NCBI RefSeq assembly: GCF_001043025.1
Contig: NZ_JYLD01000008.1
Coordinates: forward strand, 243,440-307,439
Source of the DNA: Pseudomonas helleri
GTDB lineage: Bacteria > Pseudomonadota > Gammaproteobacteria > Pseudomonadales > Pseudomonadaceae
DNA length: 64,000 bases
Direction: 5' to 3'
The notes under the pieces were generated by a model. It was not told the DNA's origin. It saw nothing but the letters and a program-made list of their open reading frames with translations, and did not search any database. Every line of letters starts with the position of its first letter. The stretch's first letter is position 1. Shown one piece after another: positions 50,287 through 58,408 of this stretch. The position numbers and the translations under genes were made by a program.

Positions 50287-50871
50287 TTAAATAAACAATC
50301 TGCGGACGGGGCGGACGCGGAGCTCGTAGTTCTTGCCGCTGGTGCCCTGATAGCCATCAGCGAAGTACATGCCGAACGCGTGGTAGGCTGAGCGCTGCGT
50401 GCTTGACCAGTACCAGGTGTCCTTGGCGAACAAGTCAGGAGCGTTTAGCCAGCAGTGGTACAACTCTGCTGCGGCGGGCAGGTAGAAGTTGTCATGCCCG
50501 TCAGCCGTGTAGCCTGTGGCAGCCTTGGCGGCTGGGTGGTCGCCTTCCATCAGGGTTACGGTGTTGGCAAAGCCATCGCGCTTGCTGGTGGCTTGCGACT
50601 CGCTCCCGCGCTCTCCCCATTCGTGGCTGCCAACGTCTTTTGCAGCGATGATCAGGTAGTGCGCTGCGACGTTACCGTGAGCAGCAACCAAGCCGCCGTT
50701 GTGACCGCCTTGGCCCGGCCAAAATTCGCCAAGTGCAGGCACGCTGATCGCGCTATCGACAGCAGAACTGCGCTTTACAGCGAATGGCTCAAGAGTGGTG
50801 GCGACGCTTGGGGTTTCGGCAGCAAGGAAGCTGATGTGCAGATTCTTGATCTGTATCAGAGGTGACTTCAT
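50287..50871 (-). CDS. DGR target protein 2 (variable C-type-lectin-like domain)
   Basis: Protein of 194 residues, paralogous to target 1: ALGEFWPGQGGHNGGLVAAH corresponds to the GHAYGGGFFSG region, and both share DTWYWSS just before the variable part. The variable segment spans about residues 158-191 (QRSAYHAFGMYFADGYQGTS) and ends RVRPVRRLFI. No secretion signal is seen. A GGAG site precedes the ATG by seven bases. It is the first gene of the retroelement as transcribed and follows the yejK-like gene by 41 bases. Confidence 0.88.
   Translation of the reverse strand: MKSPLIQIKNLHISFLAAETPSVATTLEPFAVKRSSAVDSAISVPALGEFWPGQGGHNGGLVAAHGNVAAHYLIIAAKDVGSHEWGERGSESQATSKRDGFANTVTLMEGDHPAAKAATGYTADGHDNFYLPAAAELYHCWLNAPDLFAKDTWYWSSTQRSAYHAFGMYFADGYQGTSGKNYELRVRPVRRLFI
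50299..50399 (-). repeat. Variable repeat 2 (VR2)
   Basis: 101 bp aligned without gaps to the template repeat. There are 14 differences, all at template adenines; the other 87 positions are identical. The set of changed positions is different from that of VR1, so the two were diversified independently. Confidence 0.97.
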
Positions 50872-50912
50872 TGTGGATCTCCGGATTATTTGCTGGGGCT
50901 TAAGGTGGAGCT

Positions 50913-51917
50913 TTAGTCGGATGCTCGTTTTAGTTGATCTGTGAGCTGGCTTGGCAGGCCGCGCAATATCAGCGTTCCAGCTTCCTTGTCGAACTCGATC
51001 TTTGAACCAAGGAGATGCTGCTCAAAGCTGATCGAAAGCCCCTCAGTGCGCCCGGTGAAGCGTCGGAACTGGTTCAGCGTGCGCTTATCCGCCGGAATCT
51101 CCGGCGACAGGCCGTAGTCCTTATTTCGGATGAAGTCATAGAAGGCTTTCGGGCGGTTTTCGTCGATCAGCTCAGACAGTTCGTCGAGGGTGATTGGTTC
51201 GCCGAGCTTGGCCTGGGCCATTGAGTAGCTGACCAGCGCCTGGGTCTTCTCGCGGGCCGATTCTTCCGGCACGTCTTCGCTCTCAACAAAATCGCTGAAA
51301 GCCTTGAGCAGGGTTCGGGTTTCGCCCGGGCCGTCAACACCTTCCTGGCAGCCGATGAAGTCGCGGAAGTACTCCGAGGACTTCTTGCCGGTTTTGCCTT
51401 TGATGTAGGACACGTACTGCCGTGAGTTTGGGTTATTGCGCCATTCCGTCAGGTTGATCCGGGCAGCCAGGGTGATGCTGCCGAAGTCCACGTGCTTGGA
51501 GGTCGTGACGGTCAGGTCGACGTTTACCGTGATGCTCTCGCTGTGCTGGAGCAGGCCGACAACCAGATAATCGGTCATGCCTTGCTGGTAGTGCGCGAAC
51601 AGAACGTGGCCACCAACGGAAAGGTTTGACTCTTCCATCAATTTGGTCAGGTGTTCGACAGCGGTTTGGCTGAATTCGATGAAGTCACCGCCATCGTAAA
51701 AGCCCTTCAACCAGCCGCTGAAAGGATAGGCGCCTGATTCGGGATGAAAAAAGCCCCAACCCTTGCCCTGTTTGGCGTTGTACGCCTCGTTGAAGTCGTT
51801 CAGCAGGTTTTCAGTGGCCTGGGATTCGACCAGTTCCGCACTGCTGATGTGCAGCACAGCAGGGGAGCCGTCTGGCTTCTTGTCGATCTGGTGGATGATG
51901 CTGTGGCGAATAGGCAT
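50913..51917 (-). CDS. Nucleoid-associated protein, YejK/NdpA family
   Basis: Protein of 334 residues in the YejK/NdpA family, starting [20 protein letters not shown], with the typical [19 protein letters not shown] and [12 protein letters not shown] segments. Host YejK is a nucleoid-associated protein; phage copies may affect host or phage DNA packing. It sits in the early operon between DGR target 2 and small replication/recombination genes. Confidence 0.85.
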   Translation of the reverse strand: MPIRHSIIHQIDKKPDGSPAVLHISSAELVESQATENLLNDFNEAYNAKQGKGWGFFHPESGAYPFSGWLKGFYDGGDFIEFSQTAVEHLTKLMEESNLSVGGHVLFAHYQQGMTDYLVVGLLQHSESITVNVDLTVTTSKHVDFGSITLAARINLTEWRNNPNSRQYVSYIKGKTGKKSSEYFRDFIGCQEGVDGPGETRTLLKAFSDFVESEDVPEESAREKTQALVSYSMAQAKLGEPITLDELSELIDENRPKAFYDFIRNKDYGLSPEIPADKRTLNQFRRFTGRTEGLSISFEQHLLGSKIEFDKEAGTLILRGLPSQLTDQLKRASD

Positions 51918-51999
51918 GGGTTTACCTCGGGATGGCGCCGCCCTCCGTGACCGGGCGGGGCGTGGTGGCTTTTGGGATGTTGGTTATCGGCGAGCTGTA

Positions 52000-52400
52000 T
52001 CAGGCGCTATAGGCTTGATCGATGGTGTTTGCGTGAAGGCTTTGGCGCTTTCGGTACTCTTTCAGGGCCAACTTGTAGCTGGCCTTGGCCTCTTTCATGG
52101 TTGGAGCCCATTCCCCGGCAACCTCAAGCCGCTCGTAGGGTGACCAGTAAGAGGACGGGAACTCTCGGTATGGGCTGCCCCATGGGTAGCGAACCATCCA
52201 GTATTCGCGATTTGAATACTCTCCGCGCTGCTGGAACTGCGGCTTGTTGATCCCGAGAAACTGCGCGAAGTTTTCGTAGCAGTCGCCCACAGCGAGGTAA
52301 TCTTCAAATTTGGTGCGCTTTGGCAGCGGCGGCATTTCGGCCGAAGGCCCAGCGTGTGCCATAACAGGCCGATCTGAGTCTGGGTGGGCTTGTTGTCCAT
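52000..52400 (-). CDS. Phage protein, frame interrupted or two overlapping genes
   Basis: Two same-strand frames overlap. One starts at ATG 52400 with a strong GGAG site and reads MDNKPTQTQIGLLWHTLGLR, a familiar phage N-terminus, but then becomes implausible. The other, open to the TAG at 52000, reads MPPLPKRTKFEDYLAVGDCY and on through sensible sequence (QQRGEYSNREYWMVRYPWGS); its own starts are ATG 52362 and ATG 52335. A single missing base near 52337 would join them into one protein of about 132 residues. Either a frameshift or a short upstream gene coupled to the second one. Confidence 0.55.
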
Positions 52401-52461
52401 GATGCTCTCCAGCGCAGGCGCCGCCCTCCATATCTGGATGCGCAGCAGGGAAGGGGTTGGG

Positions 52462-52944
52462 TTATTCGCCGTCTTCTTCGGCGTTCAGCATGAGGGATTC
52501 GACAAATCCGGCTTGTCGTAATTTCCGCGCCACGTCTTCTGTTATCTCGTAACCGTGGCGCTTAATTTTAAATAGCGGGGCGGATTTCTCAGGCCCCATT
52601 GAGTGGGCATGGGCAATCAGTCGCCAGATGGTCAGCCGGTCTTTCTTCTCGCCCAGTTCGGCGGTGAGCGCTGTAAGGCGGTCGCGCATTCCCTGTCGGA
52701 AGTAGTGGCGGATGATGTCGGACGGCCCTTTGATCTTCTGTGGCACCGCCAGCAGGTCATTGGCGCGGCCATTCAATACCAGCAGTTGCACCGCCTCGCT
52801 GAGTTCCTCGATCTCATGCCAGAGCATCAGTTCGTCGAGCATCTGCCGAGTGCCGTGCGGTACCGTGTGCCGCAACTCCTGCTCGCCCAGTTCGGCCCGC
52901 TTCTCGGCAAGCTTGGCCGTTCGATCTTTCTGCTCGGCTGCCAT
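52462..52944 (-). CDS. Phage hypothetical protein
   Basis: Charged helical protein of 160 residues (AEKRAELGEQELRHTVPHGT near the start; LFKIKRHGYEITEDVARKLR near the end). An AGAGGTAGG site precedes the ATG. No domain recognised. It belongs to the leftward operon between SSB and the yejK-like gene. Confidence 0.65.
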   Translation of the reverse strand: MAAEQKDRTAKLAEKRAELGEQELRHTVPHGTRQMLDELMLWHEIEELSEAVQLLVLNGRANDLLAVPQKIKGPSDIIRHYFRQGMRDRLTALTAELGEKKDRLTIWRLIAHAHSMGPEKSAPLFKIKRHGYEITEDVARKLRQAGFVESLMLNAEEDGE

Positions 52945-53028
52945 GGCCTACCTCTTCAATTCCACTGGCCGGCAAGTCCAGCCAGGTCTGTCGTTTGCGT
53001 TGCTGGATGCGAAAACGGTTTGTCTTAC

Positions 53029-53196
53029 TCACGGGTGGCAAACCTCTAAAAGCTTGTACCTTGCCCCGGTGTAAGGCTTGGCAACCAGCAGGCGCCCTGG
53101 GTGACTGTAAATCGCCCATGGCTGCCCGCTGCAACCTGCCATCATCGCGGCATATTTGATAACGCTGAGCGCGTCAGTAGATTCGCGAGAGTGCAT
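53029..53196 (-). CDS. Small phage protein downstream of ssb
   Basis: A 55-codon frame starting MHSRESTDALSVIKYAAMMA and ending ARYKLLEVCHP. The ATG lies two bases after the ssb stop. The sequence looks like a genuine small soluble protein with hydrophobic core residues evenly spaced. The following GTG overlaps its TGA, but the frame it opens runs deep into the next gene and is not credible as a whole. Confidence 0.6.
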   Translation of the reverse strand: MHSRESTDALSVIKYAAMMAGCSGQPWAIYSHPGRLLVAKPYTGARYKLLEVCHP

Positions 53197-53198
53197 GC

Positions 53199-53693
53199 TT
53201 ATGCACCGTTGATTGGGTGGAGCGGGGCGAAGGGTATGTCGTCGTCGAAATCATCAAAGCTCGGCGGCGCGCCTTGCTGGCTTTGCTGCGGTGCTTGTTG
53301 TTGAGGGCGCGACTGCTGGCGCGGTTGTTGAGCCTGTTGCTGCTGCGCCTGTTGTTGTGCGCCCTGCGGGGGCGCCCCTGCAAACTTGATTGCGATCACT
53401 CGTCCAGTCAGCTTGCTACCCTGGCTTCCGTCTTGCCGCCGAAATTCTTCAATATGCGCATCGTCAATCGTGAAGTGCATGAGCTGGCCGCGCACCAGGT
53501 ATGGCGCCAGTGTTTCTGCTTGCTTGCCAAAAATTACAGCTTCGACCCACTGGGTTGGTTTTTTCCCGTCCTGGCCCTTTCGACCGTAATCACAGGCCAG
53601 GGTCAGGGAGATAACTGCGGTAGGGTTTTGGCCTGTGGTATAGCGAAGCTCGGCATCGCGACCAATACGGCCGATATCGGTAAGTTGTGGCAT
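53199..53693 (-). CDS. ssb: Single-stranded DNA-binding protein
   Basis: Protein of 164 residues with an OB fold (MPQLTDIGRIGRDAELRYTT; WVEAVIFGKQAETLAPYLVR; GSKLTGRVIAIKFAG) and a Gln/Pro-rich linker. The acidic tip DDFDDDIPF is followed by nine more residues (APLHPINGA), whereas in host SSB the tip is terminal. It is encoded with YqaJ exonuclease and ERF annealing protein, forming the phage recombination module. Confidence 0.9.
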   Translation of the reverse strand: MPQLTDIGRIGRDAELRYTTGQNPTAVISLTLACDYGRKGQDGKKPTQWVEAVIFGKQAETLAPYLVRGQLMHFTIDDAHIEEFRRQDGSQGSKLTGRVIAIKFAGAPPQGAQQQAQQQQAQQPRQQSRPQQQAPQQSQQGAPPSFDDFDDDIPFAPLHPINGA

Positions 53694-53705
53694 GTTTGCT
53701 CCGGA

Positions 53706-54323
53706 TTAGGCTGCAATTCCGAGCACTTTATTCATGCGCTCATCAAGGATTTCGTAGAAGGTTTTAACGCGCTCAGCCAGCTTTCTGATCATGGCTTCGT
53801 CGCGATAAGCTCGTTTGATGAACAGGGGCATCCCTGGCCAGTAGCTCACGAAATCAATCCATTCACGCTCCGAGACCCATAGGCCCCCTTGGCATTGAGC
53901 AACGTGATCTTTTGGAATCTCATTGCCCAGAATCACGCCGACTTGAAATTTCGGCAGCTTGGTTTTGATTTCACATAGGCCATCTGAACCGATAAGCGAA
54001 TCAGGTGAGTAACCGATTCCGTGATTTAGAATGATGGCAACTTGCTGGGTTGTGGCTCCGGTTTGAGCTTCAAACAACTGGCGGCCAGTACTTTCAAGCT
54101 CATGCCCGCGCTCAGTGTGGCGATTCCCCATAAAAGGATCAGCCGCTTCGCCAGTGATGCGTTCGCCGATGAGCGTATCCATGTAGGTAAACGCTCCCAC
54201 GCCAAATCCCGCCTCCCCCTTACCATTGACCAGCAAAGCGTCCAGCTCTGAGCAGGTCACGATACCCAGGCGAAGGTTCAGCCACTCAGGCGTTCCTTGC
54301 TCTACATCGCTAATTACTTTCAT
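53706..54323 (-). CDS. YqaJ-type phage exonuclease
   Basis: Lambda-exonuclease-like 5'-3' exonuclease of 205 residues. TPEWLNLRLGIVTCSELDAL at the N-terminus and GSDGLCEIKTK, holding the catalytic D and ExK, are typical of the YqaJ viral recombinase family; DHVAQCQGGLWV follows. It overlaps the ERF gene by four bases. It would produce 3' single strands for the ERF protein to anneal. Confidence 0.9.
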   Translation of the reverse strand: MKVISDVEQGTPEWLNLRLGIVTCSELDALLVNGKGEAGFGVGAFTYMDTLIGERITGEAADPFMGNRHTERGHELESTGRQLFEAQTGATTQQVAIILNHGIGYSPDSLIGSDGLCEIKTKLPKFQVGVILGNEIPKDHVAQCQGGLWVSEREWIDFVSYWPGMPLFIKRAYRDEAMIRKLAERVKTFYEILDERMNKVLGIAA

Positions 54324-55087
54324 TCTTCACCTGCCTTTTGTGCGGCTTCGTTGCTGGCGGCCGACTTTGTGAGCATGGCTAGCACCTGGTCGAATACTGC
54401 TTTTTCAACTGCGGTAGGCTTGCCGTGAATGCCCGCAAAAGCTGCCTTGGCTTTATCGCTGCATTTTTCCAGAAGCATTGCGAGCTGTGCGGCTTGGGCC
54501 GAGGTGACACGAGGCGTCACTGCGGCTGGCCCATTGCCATCATCGTCTTCGCCTGTTGTTGTGATGTTCAGCAGCAAGCCAGCGGTATAGCGCTTGCCGT
54601 AACTAACACTTGAGGCGACAGCTTGAACTCCGTTCTTGCTGCCAGTGGCGTCCACAGGCAATAGAATTGAAGTTTCTTCTCGGTGGCCAGCGCGATGGCT
54701 TAGCACCCCCTCAACTTCAATGCCTCGATCATTGCGCGGAGTGCGAAAGGTCAGGGCGAAGCCGTACTTAGCCATGACAGGCTTAATCATTTCGTTGATG
54801 TCCTCCCAGAGCGCGTATGTGCTTTGGATGCGACCGTTTTTGTCCTTGATGCCTCCGCGCTCGCCAATGACAGGCATTTCTTCCTGCATCTGGGACAGCG
54901 CGTCGTCGTACTGCTGTTTAGCCTGCTGAGCCTGGAAGCGCTCATGCATAGCCATTAAGCGTTCCATCTTGTCGATATCAGCCTCAGGGCTCATGGCCAC
55001 TTGCTGAATGATCGACATAATCGTGGCTGCTTCGGCCTGAATGCTTGGCAAGCGCTCACTCTTGTCTGTTACCGCTAGATTGCTCAT
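54320..55087 (-). CDS. ERF family single-strand annealing protein
   Basis: Recombinase of 255 residues of the ERF superfamily. The core block ASSVSYGKRYTAGLLLNITT, followed by an acidic EDDDGN, is the family signature, after an N-terminal part with YDDALSQMQEEMPVIGERGG. It pairs complementary single strands during phage recombination and works with the exonuclease and SSB encoded next to it. Confidence 0.92.
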   Translation of the reverse strand: MSNLAVTDKSERLPSIQAEAATIMSIIQQVAMSPEADIDKMERLMAMHERFQAQQAKQQYDDALSQMQEEMPVIGERGGIKDKNGRIQSTYALWEDINEMIKPVMAKYGFALTFRTPRNDRGIEVEGVLSHRAGHREETSILLPVDATGSKNGVQAVASSVSYGKRYTAGLLLNITTTGEDDDGNGPAAVTPRVTSAQAAQLAMLLEKCSDKAKAAFAGIHGKPTAVEKAVFDQVLAMLTKSAASNEAAQKAGEE

Positions 55088-55094
55088 GGCGACC

Positions 55095-56285
55095 TCAGTA
55101 TTTAATAGATATGGTTGGGATAAGCCCGCTTGCGACCAGCTTTACAGCCAGCCGAGCGCATTCTTCGCTCATGCCGTGCTGCATGAATGCTTCCTTTGCT
55201 GCCTTGTAGATAGCGCCTTTGTGGGCCCTGTCGGCTTCACGGGCTTCTGCCTGGCGGCGTTCTTCGTCCGCTGCCGCTTGCTGGCGGGCGACCTCTGCTT
55301 GGCGCGCACGCTCGACCGCTTCTTCTTGGCGTCGCACGGCATCAAGGCGCTCCTGTTCGGCTCGTTGTTCGGCGGCAATGCGATTGGCTTCGGCCTGTTC
55401 CATTTGCTGCTTGTGGCGCAGTTCGTCGTCGGCCTTCTGCTGAGCTGCGCGCTGCTCGGCTTCAATCTTTTCCCGCGCAGCCTGGGCGGCAGCACGTTCA
55501 GCTTGCTCGGCGGCCAGTCTTAGCTCCAGCTCGCGGCGCTCAGCTTCGGCCTTTGCTTCTGCTTCGCGCTTGATTGCCGCGTCACGTTCGGCCTGGGCGC
55601 GCTGCTCGGCTTCCACGCGTGCACGTTCTGCGGCAGCGCGGGCAATCTCTGCCTCGCGGTCGCGCTGGGCCTGTGCTTCTGCCTCAGCGCGCAGTCGTGC
55701 CAGTTCAGCCTGTTCAGCTTCGTATTGGGTGCGCTCGGCCAGCAGGGCGCGAAGCTTGGCCAAGGCCTGGTCTTTTGCCTGCGCAGCCTCGGGCAGGAAC
55801 TCTTGCCAGCTATCGTCGATTGCGATCGCTTCAAGATTGGCGATTACCTGGGCGACGGTGACGGCTTGCGGCGTGGCGTCGAATAACGCCATGTCCTTGA
55901 TTTTCTGGATGCCGTCGTTGTGCTTATCAACCCGGGCGTCTTCTGCCTTTTCCCAGTCAGTGAGCGGCTGGCGGGTCGCATCGCGCAGGGCATCCATGCT
56001 GGTGACGAATTCGCGCAACTCAGCCTCGACAACCTTCGGCATTTCCTTGAGGCGTTTCAGATATTCGCGGCCGGGTTTCTCAACAGCGGTCTTTGACTTG
56101 CTGACCTTGGCTGCCAGTGAGGCAATTCGCTCGCGGCCTTTACGGGTTGAGAGATCCGGGACTTCGCCGGTGACTTCTGCTTTCACCGCGTCGAAGAACT
56201 GGGCCAGACCACCAGCGACGTAGATGATTGGAGCGTTATCGGCGCTGATATCGTCGATGGTGATGATTTGCTGTTGTTGAGACAT
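55095..56285 (-). CDS. Large coiled-coil phage protein of the recombination operon
   Basis: Protein of 396 residues with a globular N-terminal domain (ITIDDISADNAPIIYVAGGL; KGRERIASLAAKVSKSKTAV), then about 190 residues of Ala/Glu/Arg-rich coiled coil (residues about 180-360), and a short C-terminal domain (MSEECARLAVKLVASGLIPT). ATG 56285 fits; upstream residues of the frame look non-coding. It is the gene before erf, so it may support recombination, but no activity is known to me. The repetitive coiled-coil DNA opens long spurious frames on the other strand. Confidence 0.75.
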   Translation of the reverse strand: MSQQQQIITIDDISADNAPIIYVAGGLAQFFDAVKAEVTGEVPDLSTRKGRERIASLAAKVSKSKTAVEKPGREYLKRLKEMPKVVEAELREFVTSMDALRDATRQPLTDWEKAEDARVDKHNDGIQKIKDMALFDATPQAVTVAQVIANLEAIAIDDSWQEFLPEAAQAKDQALAKLRALLAERTQYEAEQAELARLRAEAEAQAQRDREAEIARAAAERARVEAEQRAQAERDAAIKREAEAKAEAERRELELRLAAEQAERAAAQAAREKIEAEQRAAQQKADDELRHKQQMEQAEANRIAAEQRAEQERLDAVRRQEEAVERARQAEVARQQAAADEERRQAEAREADRAHKGAIYKAAKEAFMQHGMSEECARLAVKLVASGLIPTISIKY

Positions 56286-56329
56286 AAGGAATCCCCTGCT
56301 GCGGTGCTCGCAACCGTAAAGGGTTTGGG

Positions 56330-56839
56330 TTATTGAGCTTTGGCGAATGCCTGAGCCATTGTGGTAGGCGGAACAGCTTGTTTGACGACCTCCTCGGCGG
56401 CGACACATTCAGCGTGGTCAAACCATCCGAAATGGCATTTACCGACCTCAATACCCATTTGGCCGGCCAGCCACTGATAGGCGAGCGTCCGGGTTAGGCC
56501 TGCCTTTCGCATATGGTTGTGAAAGGCTGTCTTGCTGCGATTACGAACTGCCCGAAGCTTGTCGTCTGCGAGCGTTCCGAGAGGAATGTCCGTATCCGGG
56601 TGCAGGCCCACATATGCCCGGCAGCCATCACAGAGATAGGCATAGGGCCAATCCCCGTAGCTGCGCCCGTTGTAGATTTCAGAGTTGCACACCAGGTGCA
56701 CTTCGCCATTGCAGTAGCGGCAGGTTGTTGGAGCAGGGATTGGATTCTTGACGCGTTTAAGTGCGCGGCGGCTGACGTGAGGCAGCGGAGCGGGCGCAGC
56801 AATGCGCTCGGGGGCGTTAGCCCGAGGATCGATTGGCAT
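56330..56839 (-). CDS. DUF3268 family zinc-finger protein
   Basis: Protein of 169 residues with a Cys4-type zinc knuckle: TTCRYCNGEVHLVCNSEIYN, then YLCDGCRAYVGLHPDTDIPL. The block matches the DUF3268 family. The C-terminal half (HMRKAGLTRTLAYQWLAGQM) may contact nucleic acid. Early-operon gene; likely DNA- or RNA-binding, not proven. Confidence 0.85.
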   Translation of the reverse strand: MPIDPRANAPERIAAPAPLPHVSRRALKRVKNPIPAPTTCRYCNGEVHLVCNSEIYNGRSYGDWPYAYLCDGCRAYVGLHPDTDIPLGTLADDKLRAVRNRSKTAFHNHMRKAGLTRTLAYQWLAGQMGIEVGKCHFGWFDHAECVAAEEVVKQAVPPTTMAQAFAKAQ

Positions 56840-56849
56840 GATGGGTTAC

Positions 56850-56966
56850 CTATTGGGTTATTCGGTCAGCGAAGGCGCTGAGCAGCATCAGAAAGCTGCA
56901 GAAGGAAAGGGCAGAGAAAGAGCCGCGCCAGATGAGTAGGCGCCGGGCGCGTTGGTGGGTGGTCAT
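56850..56966 (-). CDS. Small membrane protein
   Basis: A 38-codon frame starting MTTHQRARRLLIWRGSFSAL with a single hydrophobic segment (SFSALSFCSFLMLLSAF) after a basic N-terminus. Its ATG overlaps the stop of the upstream Cys-rich gene by four bases (ATGA). Small one-helix proteins are common in phage early operons, but none with this sequence is known to me. Confidence 0.5.
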   Translation of the reverse strand: MTTHQRARRLLIWRGSFSALSFCSFLMLLSAFADRITQ

Positions 56967-57202
56967 GGCGAACACATCGGCAGGCTGCCGTAGCAGTAGT
57001 AGCGCACCTCGGTGCCATCGTCGTAGTTCACCTCGCCCTCGGCGCCGCAGCCGCAAGTTTCCGTCTCAGGCTCATCCTGCTCCAGTTGCTCGTCGCGCTG
57101 GCAGTTCATGCCACCACAGTGCGGGCACTCTGTGTGGGTCAAGTTGCTGAATGGGCCGACCCAGCGAATGCCAGGCTGATTGCAGTTTCCGCAAATCATC
57201 AC
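56963..57202 (-). CDS. Small cysteine-rich (zinc ribbon) phage protein
   Basis: Protein of 79 residues with CGNCNQPG near the start, CPHCGGMNC in the middle and ETCGCGAEG later, giving two to three CxxC pairs that would bind zinc. It overlaps both neighbours by four bases. Function unknown. Confidence 0.7.
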   Translation of the reverse strand: MMICGNCNQPGIRWVGPFSNLTHTECPHCGGMNCQRDEQLEQDEPETETCGCGAEGEVNYDDGTEVRYYCYGSLPMCSP

Positions 57203-57420
57203 AGCTTCACCTCATAAGTGACTGTCCACTCGCCGCACAAGCAAGCGCGCTGGCTCCAGGCGTGAACGTTCTCTATAAAGCCCTGCTCGGCGGCGCGCAA
57301 AGCGTCTTGCCAGTCGCGGCCCTTGAAGACCATCAGAACGAGGTCGCTTGCCGGGCTGGTGCTGGGTGACAGTTCTTCAAGCTGCTCATCAATGAGCGAT
57401 TTAACCGGGGCTGTGCTCAC
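57199..57420 (-). CDS. Small phage hypothetical protein
   Basis: Protein of 73 residues (MSTAPVKSLIDEQLEELSPS; CLCGEWTVTYEVKL at the end), soluble. It overlaps each neighbouring gene by four bases, which supports it as a real member of the operon. No domain recognised. Confidence 0.6.
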   Translation of the reverse strand: MSTAPVKSLIDEQLEELSPSTSPASDLVLMVFKGRDWQDALRAAEQGFIENVHAWSQRACLCGEWTVTYEVKL

Positions 57421-57602
57421 GCTGCCTCCTTGCGCGTAACCTTGTTCAGTCGTGCGCAGTAGTGGTCGAATTCAAGAAGGGTGATTGACCGATCGACAAG
57501 GAAGTCGGCGATCATTCGTTGAGCGGCCAGCGCTTGCTCGGCCGTGCTGGCGGCATGCTCCAGCCCCTCAAGCGCTTCGTCGATTTTGATGTGGGCGCTC
57601 AT
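57417..57602 (-). CDS. Small phage hypothetical protein
   Basis: Helical protein of 61 residues (ALEGLEHAASTAEQALAAQR) that overlaps its neighbours by four bases on both sides. No domain recognised. Confidence 0.6.
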   Translation of the reverse strand: MSAHIKIDEALEGLEHAASTAEQALAAQRMIADFLVDRSITLLEFDHYCARLNKVTRKEAA

Positions 57603-58021
57603 GATTCGCCGTCCTCAGCCAGGGCGATTAGCGCGTCACTGGCCAAGGGCCGGAGCAGGCGCTCAGCGATTTCGCCAAGCTTTCCCTGAGGATGGTCGCT
57701 GGGGCCCAGCAACTCGGCCGTGGCTGCCTTGTCGACCCGGCCACCGCTGTTTTCGATCAGAAGGCGCCCAAGGGAAGGCGTCACAATCTCGCCGTCGGCC
57801 AAGCGGCCGTTTGCATGCTCATCTACAGCCGCTTCCAGCTCGGCCACGGTAACGCCCTGAGCTTTGCGCATACGGCGCTGAAACTTCACATCGCAGCCCA
57901 GCAGCAGTTGCTCGACGGCGTTGTGCAGCCATTCTTCCCGCGCCACCTCTTGAGCTGTCTCGCTCACCGGAGGCGGCAGTTGTTCGTCATGCTCAAACTG
58001 AGCCTTGCGTAGTGCTGACAT
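57599..58021 (-). CDS. Phage hypothetical protein
   Basis: Soluble protein of 140 residues starting MSALRKAQFEHDEQLPPPVS, with EWLHNAVEQLLLGCDVKFQR and a C-terminal part GEIAERLLRPLASDALIALA. Coupled to the next gene by a four-base overlap. No known domain. Confidence 0.6.
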   Translation of the reverse strand: MSALRKAQFEHDEQLPPPVSETAQEVAREEWLHNAVEQLLLGCDVKFQRRMRKAQGVTVAELEAAVDEHANGRLADGEIVTPSLGRLLIENSGGRVDKAATAELLGPSDHPQGKLGEIAERLLRPLASDALIALAEDGES

Positions 58022-58042
58022 GATCGCCTCCAGGGTGGCGGG

Positions 58043-58228
58043 TTAGTCGTAGTAGCTGATAACGCGGTTGATGCTGTGCACCTCCATCACGTCGATGTGT
58101 TCAAGCTCTTCGATGGTTTCTTCAAACTCTTCAAGGTTGCCGTTTCGGTCGAGAGTGACGATTGCCCACTCGGTAACAGTGCGAGTGATCTTCGCTTTCA
58201 CGCGGCGCGGCTTTGCGGTATCGCTCAT
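58043..58228 (-). CDS. Small phage hypothetical protein
   Basis: Protein of 61 residues with a basic N-terminus (KPRRVKAKITRTVTEWAIVT) and an acidic centre (EEFEETIEELEHIDVMEVHS). AGAGG-like sequence (GGAGG) lies upstream of the ATG. No domain recognised. Confidence 0.6.
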   Translation of the reverse strand: MSDTAKPRRVKAKITRTVTEWAIVTLDRNGNLEEFEETIEELEHIDVMEVHSINRVISYYD

Positions 58229-58246
58229 GGCTACCTCCAGAGGGTG

Positions 58247-58402
58247 TTATTTGACTTGCTGCTCCTGCTTCGCCTGTCTGGCCTTGATGGCGCAGTCGGC
58301 GTGCTGGGTTCGCCAGCCACCGGCGTGGCGCTCAAAGTGGCCTTGGCCAACTTCAACCCGAAGGTTGCAGCGGTAGCAGGTTCCGGGGTGCTTGTTGCGC
58401 AT
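58247..58402 (-). CDS. Small zinc-finger-like phage protein
   Basis: A 51-codon frame: MRNKHPGTCYRCNLRVEVGQ and on to HAGGWRTQHADCAIKARQAK. It holds a CxxC pair followed by H and C, a likely single zinc site. It sits in an otherwise empty gap between two operon genes and closely resembles small early-phage zinc proteins in layout. Confidence 0.6.
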   Translation of the reverse strand: MRNKHPGTCYRCNLRVEVGQGHFERHAGGWRTQHADCAIKARQAKQEQQVK

Positions 58403-58408
58403 GGCGGG

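Noticed and set aside
55570..56223. Plus-strand Ser/Arg/Ala-rich frame opposite the coiled-coil phage gene
   Set aside because: Low-complexity shadow caused by the repetitive Ala/Glu/Arg coding sequence on the minus strand.
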